Origin: Chionoecetes opilio
Taxonomy: Eukaryota; Arthropoda; Malacostraca; Decapoda; Majidae
Reading direction: 5' to 3'
DNA length: 64,000 bases
Assembly (NCBI GenBank): GCA_016584305.1
Contig: JACEEZ010001781.1
Location: 58,459 to 122,458, forward strand
Below are positions 26,821-36,842 of this stretch, one piece after another. Numbering within the stretch: position 1 is the first letter of the stretch; the number at the start of each line of letters is the position of its first letter. The position numbers and the translations under genes are program-made. The notes under the pieces are model-generated. The model saw nothing but the letters and a program-made list of their open reading frames with translations. It had not been told where the DNA came from and did no database searches.

Positions 26821-27290
26821 CTACGCCGACGGAGTCGCATCGTGGGCAGGGCAGTCAGCTCCGTCTGTTTGTTGGTTTGTCTGTTTGTACGCACCCTATA
26901 TCGATAATAAATAATGGAAAAAATGTCACCAAACTTTAAATGTGGGTAGAACGTAGGCATACCACGTGTCACAATGATTTCCAGGTCAAAAGGTCAAAGG
27001 TGAAGGTCATAAGGTCACACAATTTTGAAATAATTTTTGGTCCATAGGGCTTCTACTGTTAAAGGTAGGGACACCAAATTTTAATACAAGTTAATTTGGA
27101 ATCTGGGACACCTCCACCGGGTCAAATGACCTTGACCTTGAAGATAGGTAGGATCAACTCAATAATCTCTGTCTGGCATTATGGCTACATACGAAGGTCT
27201 GCATCTCTCTTGGGTGCAGATATTGATTTAGTTACATTGGTAATGTTCTACAACGTTTCTCAATACTCTGCTGAAGTGCCTTGCCAGTGA
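26821..27290. repeat. Interspersed-repeat-like block with clustered AGGTCA half-sites
   Basis: GTCTGTTTGTTGGTTTGTCTGTTTGTACGC is followed by GGTCACCAAACTTT-type text and a run of AGGTCA motifs at 26983-27017, then TGACCTTGACCTTGA near 27127. The style resembles an old DNA-transposon or SINE remnant found widely in invertebrates; class not resolved. Confidence 0.4.
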
Positions 27291-27882
27291 CTCGTAAGGA
27301 ATCTTCGGCAATATCTACGTTAGTCTGTCGACGCATCGCAACATTGATTATTTTCTCGTTCATGAACCTCTGTCGAGTGCAGCTTGGCCTCTGCATCAGT
27401 CATTAAATCAAAAGGTAAACTAGAATATACTATTACTTTACACCATAGTCAATAATCATATAAGTTACAGGTAGATAGACAGACAGGTCTTGGCAACAAA
27501 ATAAAAGTTCGTGCATTGGGTACCAAATACATACCAGTATGTGATGAAATTAGTGAATCATCTTTCCAGTTTTCAACCCCACCACATCCTCTACTGCCAA
27601 TGATAGCTGTCTCCCCCTACCCCCTTCACCACAACCCCTCTTTTACCTCCCACCCCTCACCCCGCCAGCCACTAATACCACCACCACCATACCCAGGCAT
27701 TCTCAGTACGCCCCTCCAGCCCGGGATTCCCCCCACGCCCTCACACCCTCTGAACTTCTCAAGTCTGCACGGTGGAAGAAATAACATTGATTATGGGATC
27801 TTGTCCAACAAAGGCTCCTTGATTTGCTTGACCGGAATGTCCAAGATCAGATGGCTTGGAAGTCATCTCTTTCCACACATAC
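27291..27882. other. Unassigned sequence, C-rich at 27575-27770
   Basis: A pyrimidine-rich, proline-coding-looking stretch without a domain. No firm feature. Confidence 0.35.
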
Positions 27883-27885
27883 ACA

Positions 27886-27925
<40 letters not shown>

Positions 27926-27926
27926 C
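27883..27926. repeat. (CACG)n microsatellite
   Basis: ACGC tetramer repeated about ten times. Confidence 0.95.
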
Positions 27927-28600
27927 AAACACACACACTAACAGAAGATGAAAATCCGGGCAAAAACAGAAACTCAAACGAAACTGGGAAGAAAATAAGA
28001 ACAATCGCAATAACAAGAGAGTCAAGAGAATCACGGCAACTCCGGAGTAAAGTTTTCTCTTCGTGCCAGATTTGAGCACAACTTTATTCCCTCCACCAAC
28101 AACAACAAAAATATTAGCAAGAGTTTTAAGAATATTATAAGAAACAGCCTGAACAACCATCAACAAAGCAGACGCGGCGGCAGAGCTGAGATGTATAATA
28201 TGTCAATATATAATATAACATCGAAGAGTTTTAAATGTACTAAAACTATGACAATGGAGTGAAAACAATATTAAATCGATAAACCAGACCAGAAAAACAT
28301 GCAAAAATGGAAAACAAATGCAAATGAAACTCACAACAATGCAGCAAGGAAATTAAGAAGAAAAAAAAATTCACACGGAAACTAAACACTTATGAAAATA
28401 TACAAGAGCTAATAGAGAGAAAAAATAGGAAAGAAAGGGAAGAAATAAGTGTGATTTAGAACGAGGCTTGGAAACAGGAATCTGGAAGCTGATCTGAGGA
28501 TGGAGGAGGTGGAGATGCAGGAGGAGGTGGAAGAAGGTTGATGCCTAATATTCGACTGATAATTTCGAGCAAGACTACGAGTGTGTAGCTCCAGTCAATG
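27927..28600. other. Unassigned A-rich sequence
   Basis: A-rich on the + strand, especially 27940-28460. No gene seen. Confidence 0.4.
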
Positions 28601-28602
28601 TA

Positions 28603-28765
28603 TGGCTTGTAAAATGTTTACTCCACGAATGGGGGCAAGGTCTAGAGTGCATATTGGCTTGTAAAATGTTTACTCCACGAATGGGGGCAAGGTCTAGAGT
28701 GCATATTGGCTTGTAAAATATTTACTCTACGAATGGGGGCAAGGTCTAGAGTGCATAGAAGTATT
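28603..28765. repeat. 52-bp minisatellite, three copies
   Basis: Three tandem copies of GGCTTGTAAAATGTTTACTC continued by CACGAATGGGGGCAAGGTCT. The reverse complement of the same unit forms the about ten-copy array at 55310-55840. Confidence 0.95.
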
Positions 28766-28769
28766 TTAA

Positions 28770-28860
28770 GGTGAGGGTATTTAAAAAGTTGACTTTAGCC
28801 TGTGCGAGCTTGGACACGTTCCACATCTTTAGTGTGGACGTCTATTTCCTAGTTTTGTAA
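28770..28860 (-). repeat. Block Y, inverted partner of 55175-55262
   Basis: AAGGTGAGGGTATTTAAAAA and CACGTTCCACATCTTTAGTG match the complement of 55175-55262. It joins directly to the 52-bp minisatellite in both places. Confidence 0.85.
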
Positions 28861-28875
28861 CTTAATCCTATGTTA

Positions 28876-29260
28876 TGTGCGTGTGCGTGTGCGTGTGCGT
28901 GTGCGTGTGTGTGTGTGTGCATAACAGGCCCTAACAACGTGCACAAACACAGCCTTGTACTCACCCTCGGCATGACGCAGCCAACCATCAGCCCGTCAAG
29001 GAGATGATAAATAAGATCCACAACAACGGGTGACAGGCGATCATTGTCCTCACTCGGGCATCGCCTCCCGCCCTTCACCCCGCCTCGCCGCGCCCCGCCG
29101 CTGTACTCCTTGCAGCGTGAAGGAGGCGGCAACGCACACCTCTCCAACACGTCACCACGTAACACTGAGCCGCTGATGGTCGCCCCGTCTCCACTCCTTT
29201 CTCGCTGACGCTTTGGATCTCGACTCAGGTGGTTCGAAGCAGTCTCGAGACCATGTGTGA
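28876..29260 (-). other. Block X: GC-rich, exon-like sequence with donor site (inverted copy)
   Basis: Matches 56112-56455 in reverse complement over about 340 bp. On the minus strand it contains a CpG-rich stretch and a frame encoding LSPVVVDLIYHLLDGLMVGC and VMPR, followed by GTGAGTAC, a good splice donor. It then runs into a CA-type repeat (28879-28920, GCGTGT). It may be a duplicated first coding exon plus promoter, but I cannot name the gene. The left boundary of a Helitron-like array abuts it at 29260. Confidence 0.5.
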
Positions 29261-30776
29261 TTTTTTTTCTTTTTTTCAGCAGCCTATTAGCGATAATTGT
29301 GAAAAAAAAGTGGGTTGCGAGAATTGAGGAAACCTTGATGTAGGGTGATGGGTAATGGGTGAGTGAATGGGTGGGGTGATGGGTAATGGGTGTGGGGTGA
29401 TGGGTGAGTGAATGGGTTGGGGGTGATGGGTGATGGGTGAGGAAATAGGTGGGGGGTGATGGGTAATGGGTGAGTGAATGGGTGTGTGGTGATGGGTAAT
29501 GGGTGAGTGAATGGGTGGGGGGTGATGGGTAATGGGTGAGTGAATGGGTGTGTGGTGATGGGTAATGGGTGAGTGAATGGGTGGGGGGTGATGGGTAATG
29601 GGTGAGTGAATGGGTGTGTGGTGATGGGTAATGGGTGAGTGAATGGGTGGGGGGTGAGTGAATGGGTGGGGGGTGATGGGTAATGGATGTGTGGTGATGG
29701 GTAATGGGTGAGAGAATGGGTGGGGGGTGATGGGTAATGGGTGTGTGTTGATGGGTAATGGGTGAGTGAATGGTTGGGGGGTGATGGGTAATGGGTGAGT
29801 GAATGGGTGGGGGGTGATGGGTAATGGGTGAGTGAATGGGTGTGTGGTGATGGGTAATGGGTGAGTGAATGGGTGGGGGGTGATGGGTAATGGGTGAGTG
29901 AATGGGTGTGTGGTGATGGGTAATGGTGAGTGAATGGGTGAGGGTGATGGGTAATGGTGAGTGAATGGGTCGGGGTGATGGGTAATGGGTGAGTGAATGG
30001 GTGTGTGGTGATGGGTAATGGGTGAGTGAATGGGTGGGGGGTGATGGGTAATGGGTGTGTGGTGATGGGTAATGGGTGAGTAAATGGGTGGGGGGTGATG
30101 GGTAATGGGTGAGTGAATGGGTGTGTGGTGATGGGTAATGGGTGAGTGAATGGGTGGGGGGTGATGGGTAATGGGTGAGTGAATGGGTGGGGGGTGATGG
30201 GTAATGGGTGAGTGAATGGGTGGGGGGTGATGGGTAATGGGTGAGTGAATGGGTGGGGGGTGATGGGTAATGGGTGAGTGAATGAGTGTGTGGTGATGGG
30301 TAATGGGTGAGTGAATGGGTGGGGGGTGATGGGTAATGGGTGAGTGAATGGGTGGGGGTGATGGGTAATGGGTGTGTGGTGATGGGTAATGGGTGAGTGA
30401 ATGGGTGGGGGGTGATGGGTAATGGGTGAGTGAATGGGTGGGGGGTGATGGGTAATGGGTGAGTGAATGGGTGGTGTGTGATGGGTAATGGGTGAGTGAA
30501 TGGGTGGGGGGTAATGGGTGAGTGAATGGGTGGGGGGTGATGGGTAATGGGTGAGTGAATGGGTGGGGGGTGATGGGTAATGGGTGAGTGAATGGGTGGG
30601 GGGAATACATACATTTCTACATCCATGATTTCAGGAAAGTTAGAAGGGGCTATCTGGAGAGTCCATGTTTGGTGGGCCAAAGGCCCACCAAACACAGGTG
30701 GTGGGCCGAAGGCCCACCAATAGCCCTCCGCAGGAGCTAGCCAAAAAGTCCGCCCGGAGGGCGGCTTTGCGGCTAG
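29261..30776 (+). mobile_element. Helitron-like unit A, 5'-truncated, giant central array
   Basis: Starts in the poly-T preceding CAGCAGCCTATTAGCG. It carries the family core GTGGGTTGCGAGAATTGAGG, the tandem array at 29337-30601, and the 3' part ACATCCATGATTTCAGG, GGTGGGCC hairpins and GCCCGGAGGGCGGC. It ends CTAG followed by T. The 5' head is missing; the array is far longer than in the other copies. Confidence 0.8.
29337..30601. repeat. Minisatellite of the Helitron-like family (about 1.26 kb)
   Basis: Tandem units of about 28-30 bp, typically GGGTAATGGGTGAGTGAATG followed by GGTGGGGGGTGAT or GGTGTGTGGTGAT. The two unit types partly alternate. On the minus strand it stays open as repeats of THSLTHYPSP, which is not a real protein. 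Confidence 0.95.
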
Positions 30777-30804
30777 TAATAATATAAGCGAAAGTGTGTC
30801 TGTC

Positions 30805-30841
<37 letters not shown>

Positions 30842-31153
30842 TATAGGTTCCGCCCCCCGTGGCGCAATCACCTCATTTGGCACATTTTTGGAACCGGGTT
30901 GACCAGGGGAAGGTCATAAGCCCACTTATGAGATGATTCGATCACTTTTTTTTTTTTTTTTTTTAGCAGCCTATTAGCGATAATTGTGAAAAAAAAGTGG
31001 GTTGGGAGAATTGAGGAAACCTTGATGAAGGGTGATGGGTAATGGGTGAGTGAATGGGTGGGGTAATGGGTAATGGGTGTGGGGTGATGGGTGAGTGAAT
31101 GGGTGGGGGTGATGGGTGATGGGTGAGGGAATAGGTGGGGGGTAATGGGTAAT
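30777..31153 (+). mobile_element. Helitron-like unit B, no 3' end
   Basis: Head TAATAATATAAGCGAAAG directly follows the CTAG of unit A. The (GT)n, the conserved AACCGGGTTGACCAGGGGAA block and a short array follow; then the array joins straight to the next head at 31154. Confidence 0.8.
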
Positions 31154-31173
31154 GGTAAATATAAGCGAAAGTG

Positions 31174-31228
<55 letters not shown>

Positions 31229-31851
31229 CTGGTATAGGTTCCGCCCCCCGTGCGCGCAATCACCTCATATGGCACATTTTTGGAACCGGGTTGACCAGGG
31301 AAGGTTTTTAAGCCCAATTATGAGATGATCTGATCGTTTTTGTTTTTTTTTAGCAGCCTATTAGCGATAATTGTGAAAAAAAAGTGGGTTGCGAGAATTG
31401 AGGAAACCTTGATGTAGGGTGATGGGTAATGGGTGAGTGAATGGGTGGGGTGATGGGTAATGGGTGTGGGGTGATGGGTGAGTGAATGGGTGGGGGGTGA
31501 TGGGTTGGGGGTGATGGGTGATGGGTGAGGGAATAGGTGGGGGTGATGGGTAATGGGTGAGTGAATGGGTGGGGGGTGATGGGTAATGGCGTGAGTGAAT
31601 GGGTGGGGGGTGATGGGTAATGGGTGAGTGAATGGGGGGGGGGTGATGGGTAATGGGTGAGTGAATGGGTGGGGGTAATACATACATTTCTACATCCATG
31701 ATTTCAGGAAAGTTAGAAGGGGCTATGTGGAGAGTCCGTGTTTGGTGGGCCGAAGGCCCACCAAACACAGGTGGTGGGCCGAAGGCTCACCACCAATAGC
31801 CCTCCGCAGGAGCTAGCCAAAAAGTCCGCCCGGAGGGCGGCTTTACGGCTA

Positions 31852-31852
<1 letters not shown>
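31154..31852 (+). mobile_element. Helitron-like unit C, complete 3' end
   Basis: Head AAATATAAGCGAAAGTG at 31157; GTCT/GT repeat, core, short array and 3' end with two GGTGGGCC-GGCCCACC hairpins and CCGCCCGGAGGGCGG. Ends CTAG (31849-31852) before a TA repeat. Confidence 0.85.

Positions 31853-31921
<69 letters not shown>
31853..31921. repeat. (TA)n microsatellite
   Basis: TA run immediately 3' of Helitron-like unit C. Confidence 0.97.
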
Positions 31922-31923
<2 letters not shown>

Positions 31924-32079
31924 CGCTGTTTGACGAGAAATTATCGTTGGCCCACTAATATTCTGCACATTTGCCACCTATATATATGTAAAAAAAAAAT
32001 ACCAGTTAAAATATATCTGCTACCTAAAGGGAAATAAATGGACCAAGTACTCGTCTATTACACCGTGCGTGACATCCTG

Positions 32080-33260
32080 CTGTACCGCAACCTTCATTGC
32101 TCCCTCAACATTATACATAATCTTTTCTAACTGCCCTTACACGCTGCCATATCCCCAGATTTGTCCAGCCTCCCTTGCCAAACCTTTACTGTTTCCTGCC
32201 ACCCTACTCTATACCTACAATCTTTTCATACACATGGACACCACCACACACACACACACACACACACATACACATCTCTCACACTCGAGCAGTCACAACG
32301 CTAGGACCATACTCACCCTGCCGCCTTGGTCTCACCCACCCTGTCATCCCCTATACACTCTACCATATGCACCCTTCACACCCTCTCCTCTCTTCCCATC
32401 ACACCCTATCGTCCTCCCATTCACTGTGCTGCCCCTCCCATTAACTCTCTTGTACACTCTGCCATCCTTAACCTGCCTTAACCACCATACTTGCACGCCT
32501 CCTACATAGTTCTATCCCCCGCCGCCCCTACCCTAGAGTACCATTACAGAGACCCTACCCTACCCCACACCTCCCTCTTGTTTCTCACCTCTTCCCGGCC
32601 GCCACCATAACCACCAGCCGTCCCGCTAAACATTAATACCCTGGCAGCGCCGCCCGTCCCAAGTCAATATATTTGGCTGCAGCGTCGCTCGTAGCCTACC
32701 CACCGACATGAATAGGTAATTACTGCTAAAGGTACAGTAGAGGCAAGGCCGTCTCTATGTAATATCTTACATACAGACGGCTTTGGTAGAGGGCGGGGCG
32801 GCAGTGACGAACGCGTGAAAAGCAGCAAAACAAACTTTTTAATTTTCTATGTTCCGTTTTCTCTGCGTGGGACTACATTGAGTGTGAAATATGTGCGTTG
32901 TTCTGAGGAAGGTTTTAACGTGGTACTACGTTTTGTGTACGAAGTTTCTGAAGAAAGAATGAGGAGAAAATGATAAAATATTAATCTTTTCAGGTTCATA
33001 AAGTCAATAGTTAGGGAGGGCGGGGCGGATGAAATATTGTAATGATGATATACAGTATATCTGTCGATGAAATGTGGCCAGAAAGAACACGTAGCGGCTA
33101 ACTTTTATGTTTTCAATCATAACGTTTTATTTCATCATTTCCTTTTTCTTTCAGGTGAATCGTGTGTAACGAAGTGCGACAACGTGTGTGAGTGTAAAAG
33201 GAAAAATAAGACCAGTGCGTCCATACCAAGTGCAGTAAAAAAGGTAAAGATGGGACCATA
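32080..33260. repeat. Repeat R, uninterrupted copy
   Basis: This sequence has a reverse-complement counterpart spread over 45085-45732, 46819-46961, 52562-52770 and from 53409. It therefore acts as the empty-site reference for three insertions: at 32110/32111 (Helitron-like J), about 32331 (5.6-kb element) and TTAA 32478-32481 (TTAA element). It has no recognisable domain. ATTTCCTTTTTCTTTCAG near 33155 resembles a splice acceptor, and the frame 33067-33312 is possible but unsupported. A CA run lies at 32246-32268. Class unknown; it may be a segmental duplication or an old transposon. Confidence 0.75.
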
Positions 33261-33654
33261 CGCTAAGCTGCGAGTGACATGCGGTGCTCATCTCCGTGGC
33301 ATTAGCCCTTAGAGCCTGTGGTGGGTGAGAACCCGTTACCCCGGGACACAGGGCTAGTGTGGCTCTCGGGTTACCACAGTTACCTTCCCCAGGTTACCTC
33401 AGGTACCCTTAGTGCAGTGAGGATGTAATAATGCAAGCAATACATTACGATTACTTTGTTTTGTACATGAGACAAAAGGTGAGTCTGAAATTACATGGGA
33501 AAGATGAAGATGAAAAAAAGGAGGAGGAGGAGAGATAATAGGAGGCATTTATTTGATGTGGATTGACGTTCTTCAGAAGTTATTTGTTTCAAGGCCGCTT
33601 TGGATAATGAGTTTCCTTGCGATGAGAAGGAAAAGACAGATGGAAATATTAGCC

Positions 33655-33656
<2 letters not shown>
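33261..33656. other. Unassigned sequence
   Basis: Includes TTACCTTCCCCAGGTTACCT-type text near 33382. Nothing else recognised. Confidence 0.35.

Positions 33657-33730
<74 letters not shown>
33657..33730. repeat. (GT)n microsatellite
   Basis: Pure GT run. Confidence 0.97.
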
Positions 33731-33732
<2 letters not shown>

Positions 33733-34387
33733 CTACAATGCAGTATATTAGCCAGGACAGTAGTGTTTTGTGCGTCAGTCCAGCAACCAAGCGTCCTCAC
33801 CTGGGGACTCCAGGACGTGTTAGGGAGGGAGAGAGAGAGGTGTGCAGGGGAGGCACAGATAACACCTTGAAAGCATGTGTCCGTGCAATTAGATTGTGTT
33901 AGAGCTTCTCTCATTTCACAATTTTATTTGTTGTATGATGGAAATAATGAGACATAGCCAGCTACTTTAGTACACTGAGGTTCGGTAACTGTCAAGAGGT
34001 GACAGTTTGCAGCTCTCACGTATTTTGACTCAACACTGTGTGGTGAGTTGAAAAAAAAGTTAAACCCAACTAATATATTTATAACACACACAAGATTCAA
34101 CGACTTATAGTATATACATACGGCTACCGGACAAAGGCATCACAGTAATCCAAGTGTTAGAGGTCTGACTAGGCTGCCAAGGAAAAGAAGGCAAAGATAA
34201 ATCTTGTTTGGCACGGAAAGATTTTTAGCACTTTCCTTATTTGCATTGATTTTGAGATGCAGGAAATATTTTTGAGAGTGAAGTGGAGAAATACACAAAC
34301 TGTCTTGAAAGGCCACGAGAAGATGCCTCGGGGCTCCCGGTGGTACACAGGCGGGGCTGGAGGCTGCCTTGCCTGGAGCCTGGCCAA
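33731..34387. other. Unassigned sequence
   Basis: No supported feature; the frames on either strand have no domain. Confidence 0.35.
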
Positions 34388-34716
34388 GGGAAGACTGCAG
34401 CCCCGACACAGTGATCCAAGGCAACCTTTACTACGGCATGACGATGTTACTGCTTCCTTCTTCTCCCAATCCTGCAATGTGTTACCATCTATAACTATAT
34501 AACTATGAGATACAGTGGTAGTAGTATTGGAAATAGTAGTAGTAGTAGTAGTAGTAGTATTGTAGGCCAAGTAGACTGGGCAGAATATGTGAAAATGTTC
34601 ATATTAAAAGTGATGGAGGCATTTAATGTTTACGGCTTGCAAACAACATTTCTAGACGTATTTATATGTTCTAAATCGATCTAGGAGGTTTGCCCGGCTG
34701 TATTTTCAACGGTTAA
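34388..34716 (+). repeat. Duplicated segment (partner 36427-36660 and 35905-36053)
   Basis: GGAAGACTGCAGCCCCGACA and TACGGCATGACGATGTTAC recur at 36427. TGGGCAGAATATGTGAAAAT and TGCCCGGCTGTATTTTCAA recur at 35912-36050 and, inverted, at 36292-36360. A TAG run sits at 34537-34559. Confidence 0.85.
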
Positions 34717-34947
34717 CCCTTAAACGTGACAAATTCAAAATGGCCGCCACCGAAGCATGAAAATTTTTTTTTTTGTCATATCTAGGGTATATATATGTAT
34801 AAATAATTTTTCTCAACGGATTCTTTGTACCTGAAAACATACAAAAATATGTTTCATTTATGTTCTTACCATGTCTGGTACCAAAGATATGACCCAAAAT
34901 GAATTTGTCAAGTTTCGGTGGCGGCCATTTTGGATTTGTCACGTTTA
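34717..34947 (+). mobile_element. piggyBac-like MITE, right tip eroded
   Basis: TTAA then CCCTTAAACGTGACAAATTC at the left. The inverted copy at the right ends GTCACGTTTAA, having lost the GGG tip, and runs straight into another CCCTTAAACGTGAC at 34948. About 230 bp; no coding capacity. Same family as 36054-36287. Confidence 0.8.
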
Positions 34948-35026
34948 ACCCTTAAACGTGACAATTCCAAAATGGCCGCCACCGAAACTTGACAAATTCA
35001 TTTGGGGTCATATCTTTGGTACCACC
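34948..35026 (-). mobile_element. piggyBac-like MITE fragment
   Basis: CCCTTAAACGTGACAATTCC then AAATGGCCGCCACCGAAACT, ending at TATCTTTGGTACCA. It is the right half of the same MITE in inverted orientation, fused tail to tail with the previous copy. Confidence 0.75.
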
Positions 35027-35028
35027 TA

Positions 35029-35147
35029 CTTTGGTGTTTTCTTTGTCCCGAGGAACATGACCCACAAAATCCTGGCAAGAAAATATATTTGAGAACCCAC
35101 CTGTTAGACATCGCTTTGAGACACACACACACACACACACACACACA
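35029..35147. repeat. Left arm of a local palindrome, with (CA)n
   Basis: TTTTCTTTGTCCCGAGGAAC to CATCGCTTTGAGACACAC is the inverse of 35783-35870. The CA run at 35120-35147 pairs with the GT run at 35705-35782. Confidence 0.85.
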
Positions 35148-35420
35148 GGTACTCCGTAGTGTAGTGGTTAGCACGCTCGGTTCACAACCGAGAAGTCCCG
35201 GGTTCGATCCCCGGGCGGAGCGGAAACAGATGGGTTGTTTCCTTAAAACCCGAGCCCCTGCCCACCCAGCAGTGAATGGGTACCGGGTGTTAGCCGGGGT
35301 TTGTGACCTGCTCTCCGGGGTGGTGGCTTCGGCCAACACAAAGCACTAAGGATGAATGATAAAAATGTTGATATGGAGACGGGGCCACACGGCCCTGTAA
35401 AATACAACAGCTAGATGAAT
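35148..35420 (+). mobile_element. tRNA-Val-derived SINE, copy 2
   Basis: The best-preserved copy. It has the A-box-like TAGTGTAGTGG, a perfect CTCGG-TTCACAA-CCGAG anticodon arm with CAC, B-box GGTTCGATCC with a full CCCGG/CCGGG T-stem, then the SINE body and TAGATGAATACACAC. The acceptor stem has one mismatch and one wobble pair. It sits in the loop of a palindrome, with CA repeats on both sides. Confidence 0.92.
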
Positions 35421-35487
35421 ACACACACACACACACACGCACACACACACACACACGCACACACGCACACACACACACGCACACGCA
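35421..35487. repeat. (CA)n tail of SINE copy 2
   Basis: CA with CGCA units following the SINE. Confidence 0.95.
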
Positions 35488-35704
35488 CATATTTATGATT
35501 AGAGGCACTCATAATAAATTGCATCATACTAAGCAGCCTTACCGTTTTCTGCAGGTAATCAGGCTGTTTCAGGTTACTTGCTAGACACAGACGTTGGGTT
35601 TATTCTGTGGCTTAGTGGCAACAGAAGACGATGGGTAGTTAAGGTATTTAGACTAGGTAAAATTTCAGAAAATGTTAATGGTGGAGGGTTACACACACAC
35701 ACAT

Positions 35705-35719
35705 GCGTGTGCGTGTGCG

Positions 35720-35783
<64 letters not shown>

Positions 35784-35870
35784 TCAAAGCGATGTCTAAC
35801 AGGTGGGTTCTCAAATATATTTTCTTTCCAGGATTTTTTGGGTCATGTTCCTCGGAACAAAGAAAACAAG
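35705..35870. repeat. (GT)n and right arm of local palindrome
   Basis: GT run followed by TCTCAAAGCGATGTCTAACA and GGGTTCTCAAATATATTTTC, the inverse of the left arm near 35060-35120. Confidence 0.85.
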
Positions 35871-35904
35871 AAAATTGAGGTTGCTCGGGATTTCACTGAA
35901 TCTT

Positions 35905-36053
35905 TTTTAGACTGGGCAGAATATGTGAAAATGTTCATATTAAAAGTGATGGAGGCATTTAATGTTTACGACTGGCAATCAACATTTTTAGACGTATTTT
36001 TTATGTTCTAAATCGATCTAGGGGGTTTGCCCGGCTGTATTTTCAATGGTTAA
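35905..36053 (+). repeat. Duplicated segment (partner 34565-34716)
   Basis: TAGACTGGGCAGAATATGTG through GCCCGGCTGTATTTTCAATG, ending at the TTAA target site of the next MITE. Confidence 0.85.
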
Positions 36054-36287
36054 CCCTTAAACGTGACAAATTCAAAATGGCCGCCACCGAAACATGAAAA
36101 ATACATTTTTGTCCTATCTAGGGTATATATATGTATAAATAATTTTTCTCAACGGATTCCTTGTACCTGAAAATATACAAAAAGATGTTTCATTTATGTT
36201 CTTACCATGTCTGGTACCAAAGATATGACCCAAAATGAATTTGTCAAGTTTCGGTGACGGCCATTTTGGATTTGTCACGTTTAAGGG
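36054..36287. mobile_element. piggyBac-like MITE, 234 bp, TTAA target
   Basis: TTAA (36050-36053) then CCCTTAAACGTGACAAATTC; the right end is the inverse, GTCACGTTTAAGGG followed by TTAA (36288-36291). The CCC...GGG tips inside a duplicated TTAA are the standard piggyBac signature. The inverted repeats extend about 40 bp through AAATGGCCGCCACCGAAAC. Non-coding. Confidence 0.88.
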
Positions 36288-36291
36288 TTAA

Positions 36292-36420
36292 CCGTTAAAA
36301 ATACAGTCGGGCAAACCCCCTAGATTGATTTAGAGCATATAAATACGTCTAAAAATGTTGTTTGCCAGCCGTAAACATGAAATGAATCAACCATTAACAT
36401 TTTCTGAAATTTGATCTAGT
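36292..36420 (-). repeat. Inverted copy of the duplicated segment
   Basis: AAAATACAGTCGGGCAAACC and TACGTCTAAAAATGTTGTTT are the complement of 35945-36045. Hence the MITE is flanked by inverted copies of the same host sequence. Confidence 0.8.
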
Positions 36421-36609
36421 CTAGAGGGAAGACTGCAGCCCCGACACAGTGATCCAAGGCAACCTTTACTACGGCATGACGATGTTACAGTAACATCGTA
36501 CATGTCCTGTAAACATGTCCAAGAAGGAAGCAGTAACATTGTTACTTCTTCCTTCTTCTCCATATCCTGCATTGTGTTACCAACTGCTGCACTTTTGAGT
36601 ATATAACTA

Positions 36610-36842
36610 TGACATACAGTGGTAGAAGTACTGGAAATAGTTGTAATTGTAGTAGTAGTAATATTTGTAGTAGCTATAGTGGTAGTAATAGTAATTGTAG
36701 TGGTAATAGTAGTAATAGTAATTCTAGTTGCTGTAGTGGTAGTAATAATAATTGTACTAGTAATAGTAGTAGTAAAAGTAGTTGTAGTAGTAGTAGCAGT
36801 AGAAATAGTAGTAGAAGTATTAGTAGTTGTACAAGTGACAGC
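36610..36842. repeat. Imperfect (TAG)n trinucleotide repeat
   Basis: AGTAGTAGTAATA-type text, partner of the shorter TAG run at 34537. It resumes at 39687 on the other side of the LINE insertion. Confidence 0.9.

Noticed and set aside
29337..30601. CRISPR-like array
   Set aside because: Units are contiguous with no unique spacers, and the context is eukaryotic transposon DNA.
28842..30695. A 617-codon open frame rich in THSLTHYPSP
   Set aside because: It is the reverse-strand translation of the Helitron-like minisatellite. The unit stays open in more than one frame and has no domain, start context or conservation outside the repeat.
33067..33312. Host gene exon in repeat R (81-codon frame)
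   Set aside because: A splice-acceptor-like tract lies inside the frame, the other R copy does not keep the frame, and no domain is visible.
35148..35221. Functional tRNA-Val(CAC) gene
   Set aside because: The arms fold well, but the outer acceptor pairs are faulty and the same SINE body follows in all three copies, so it is the head of a SINE.
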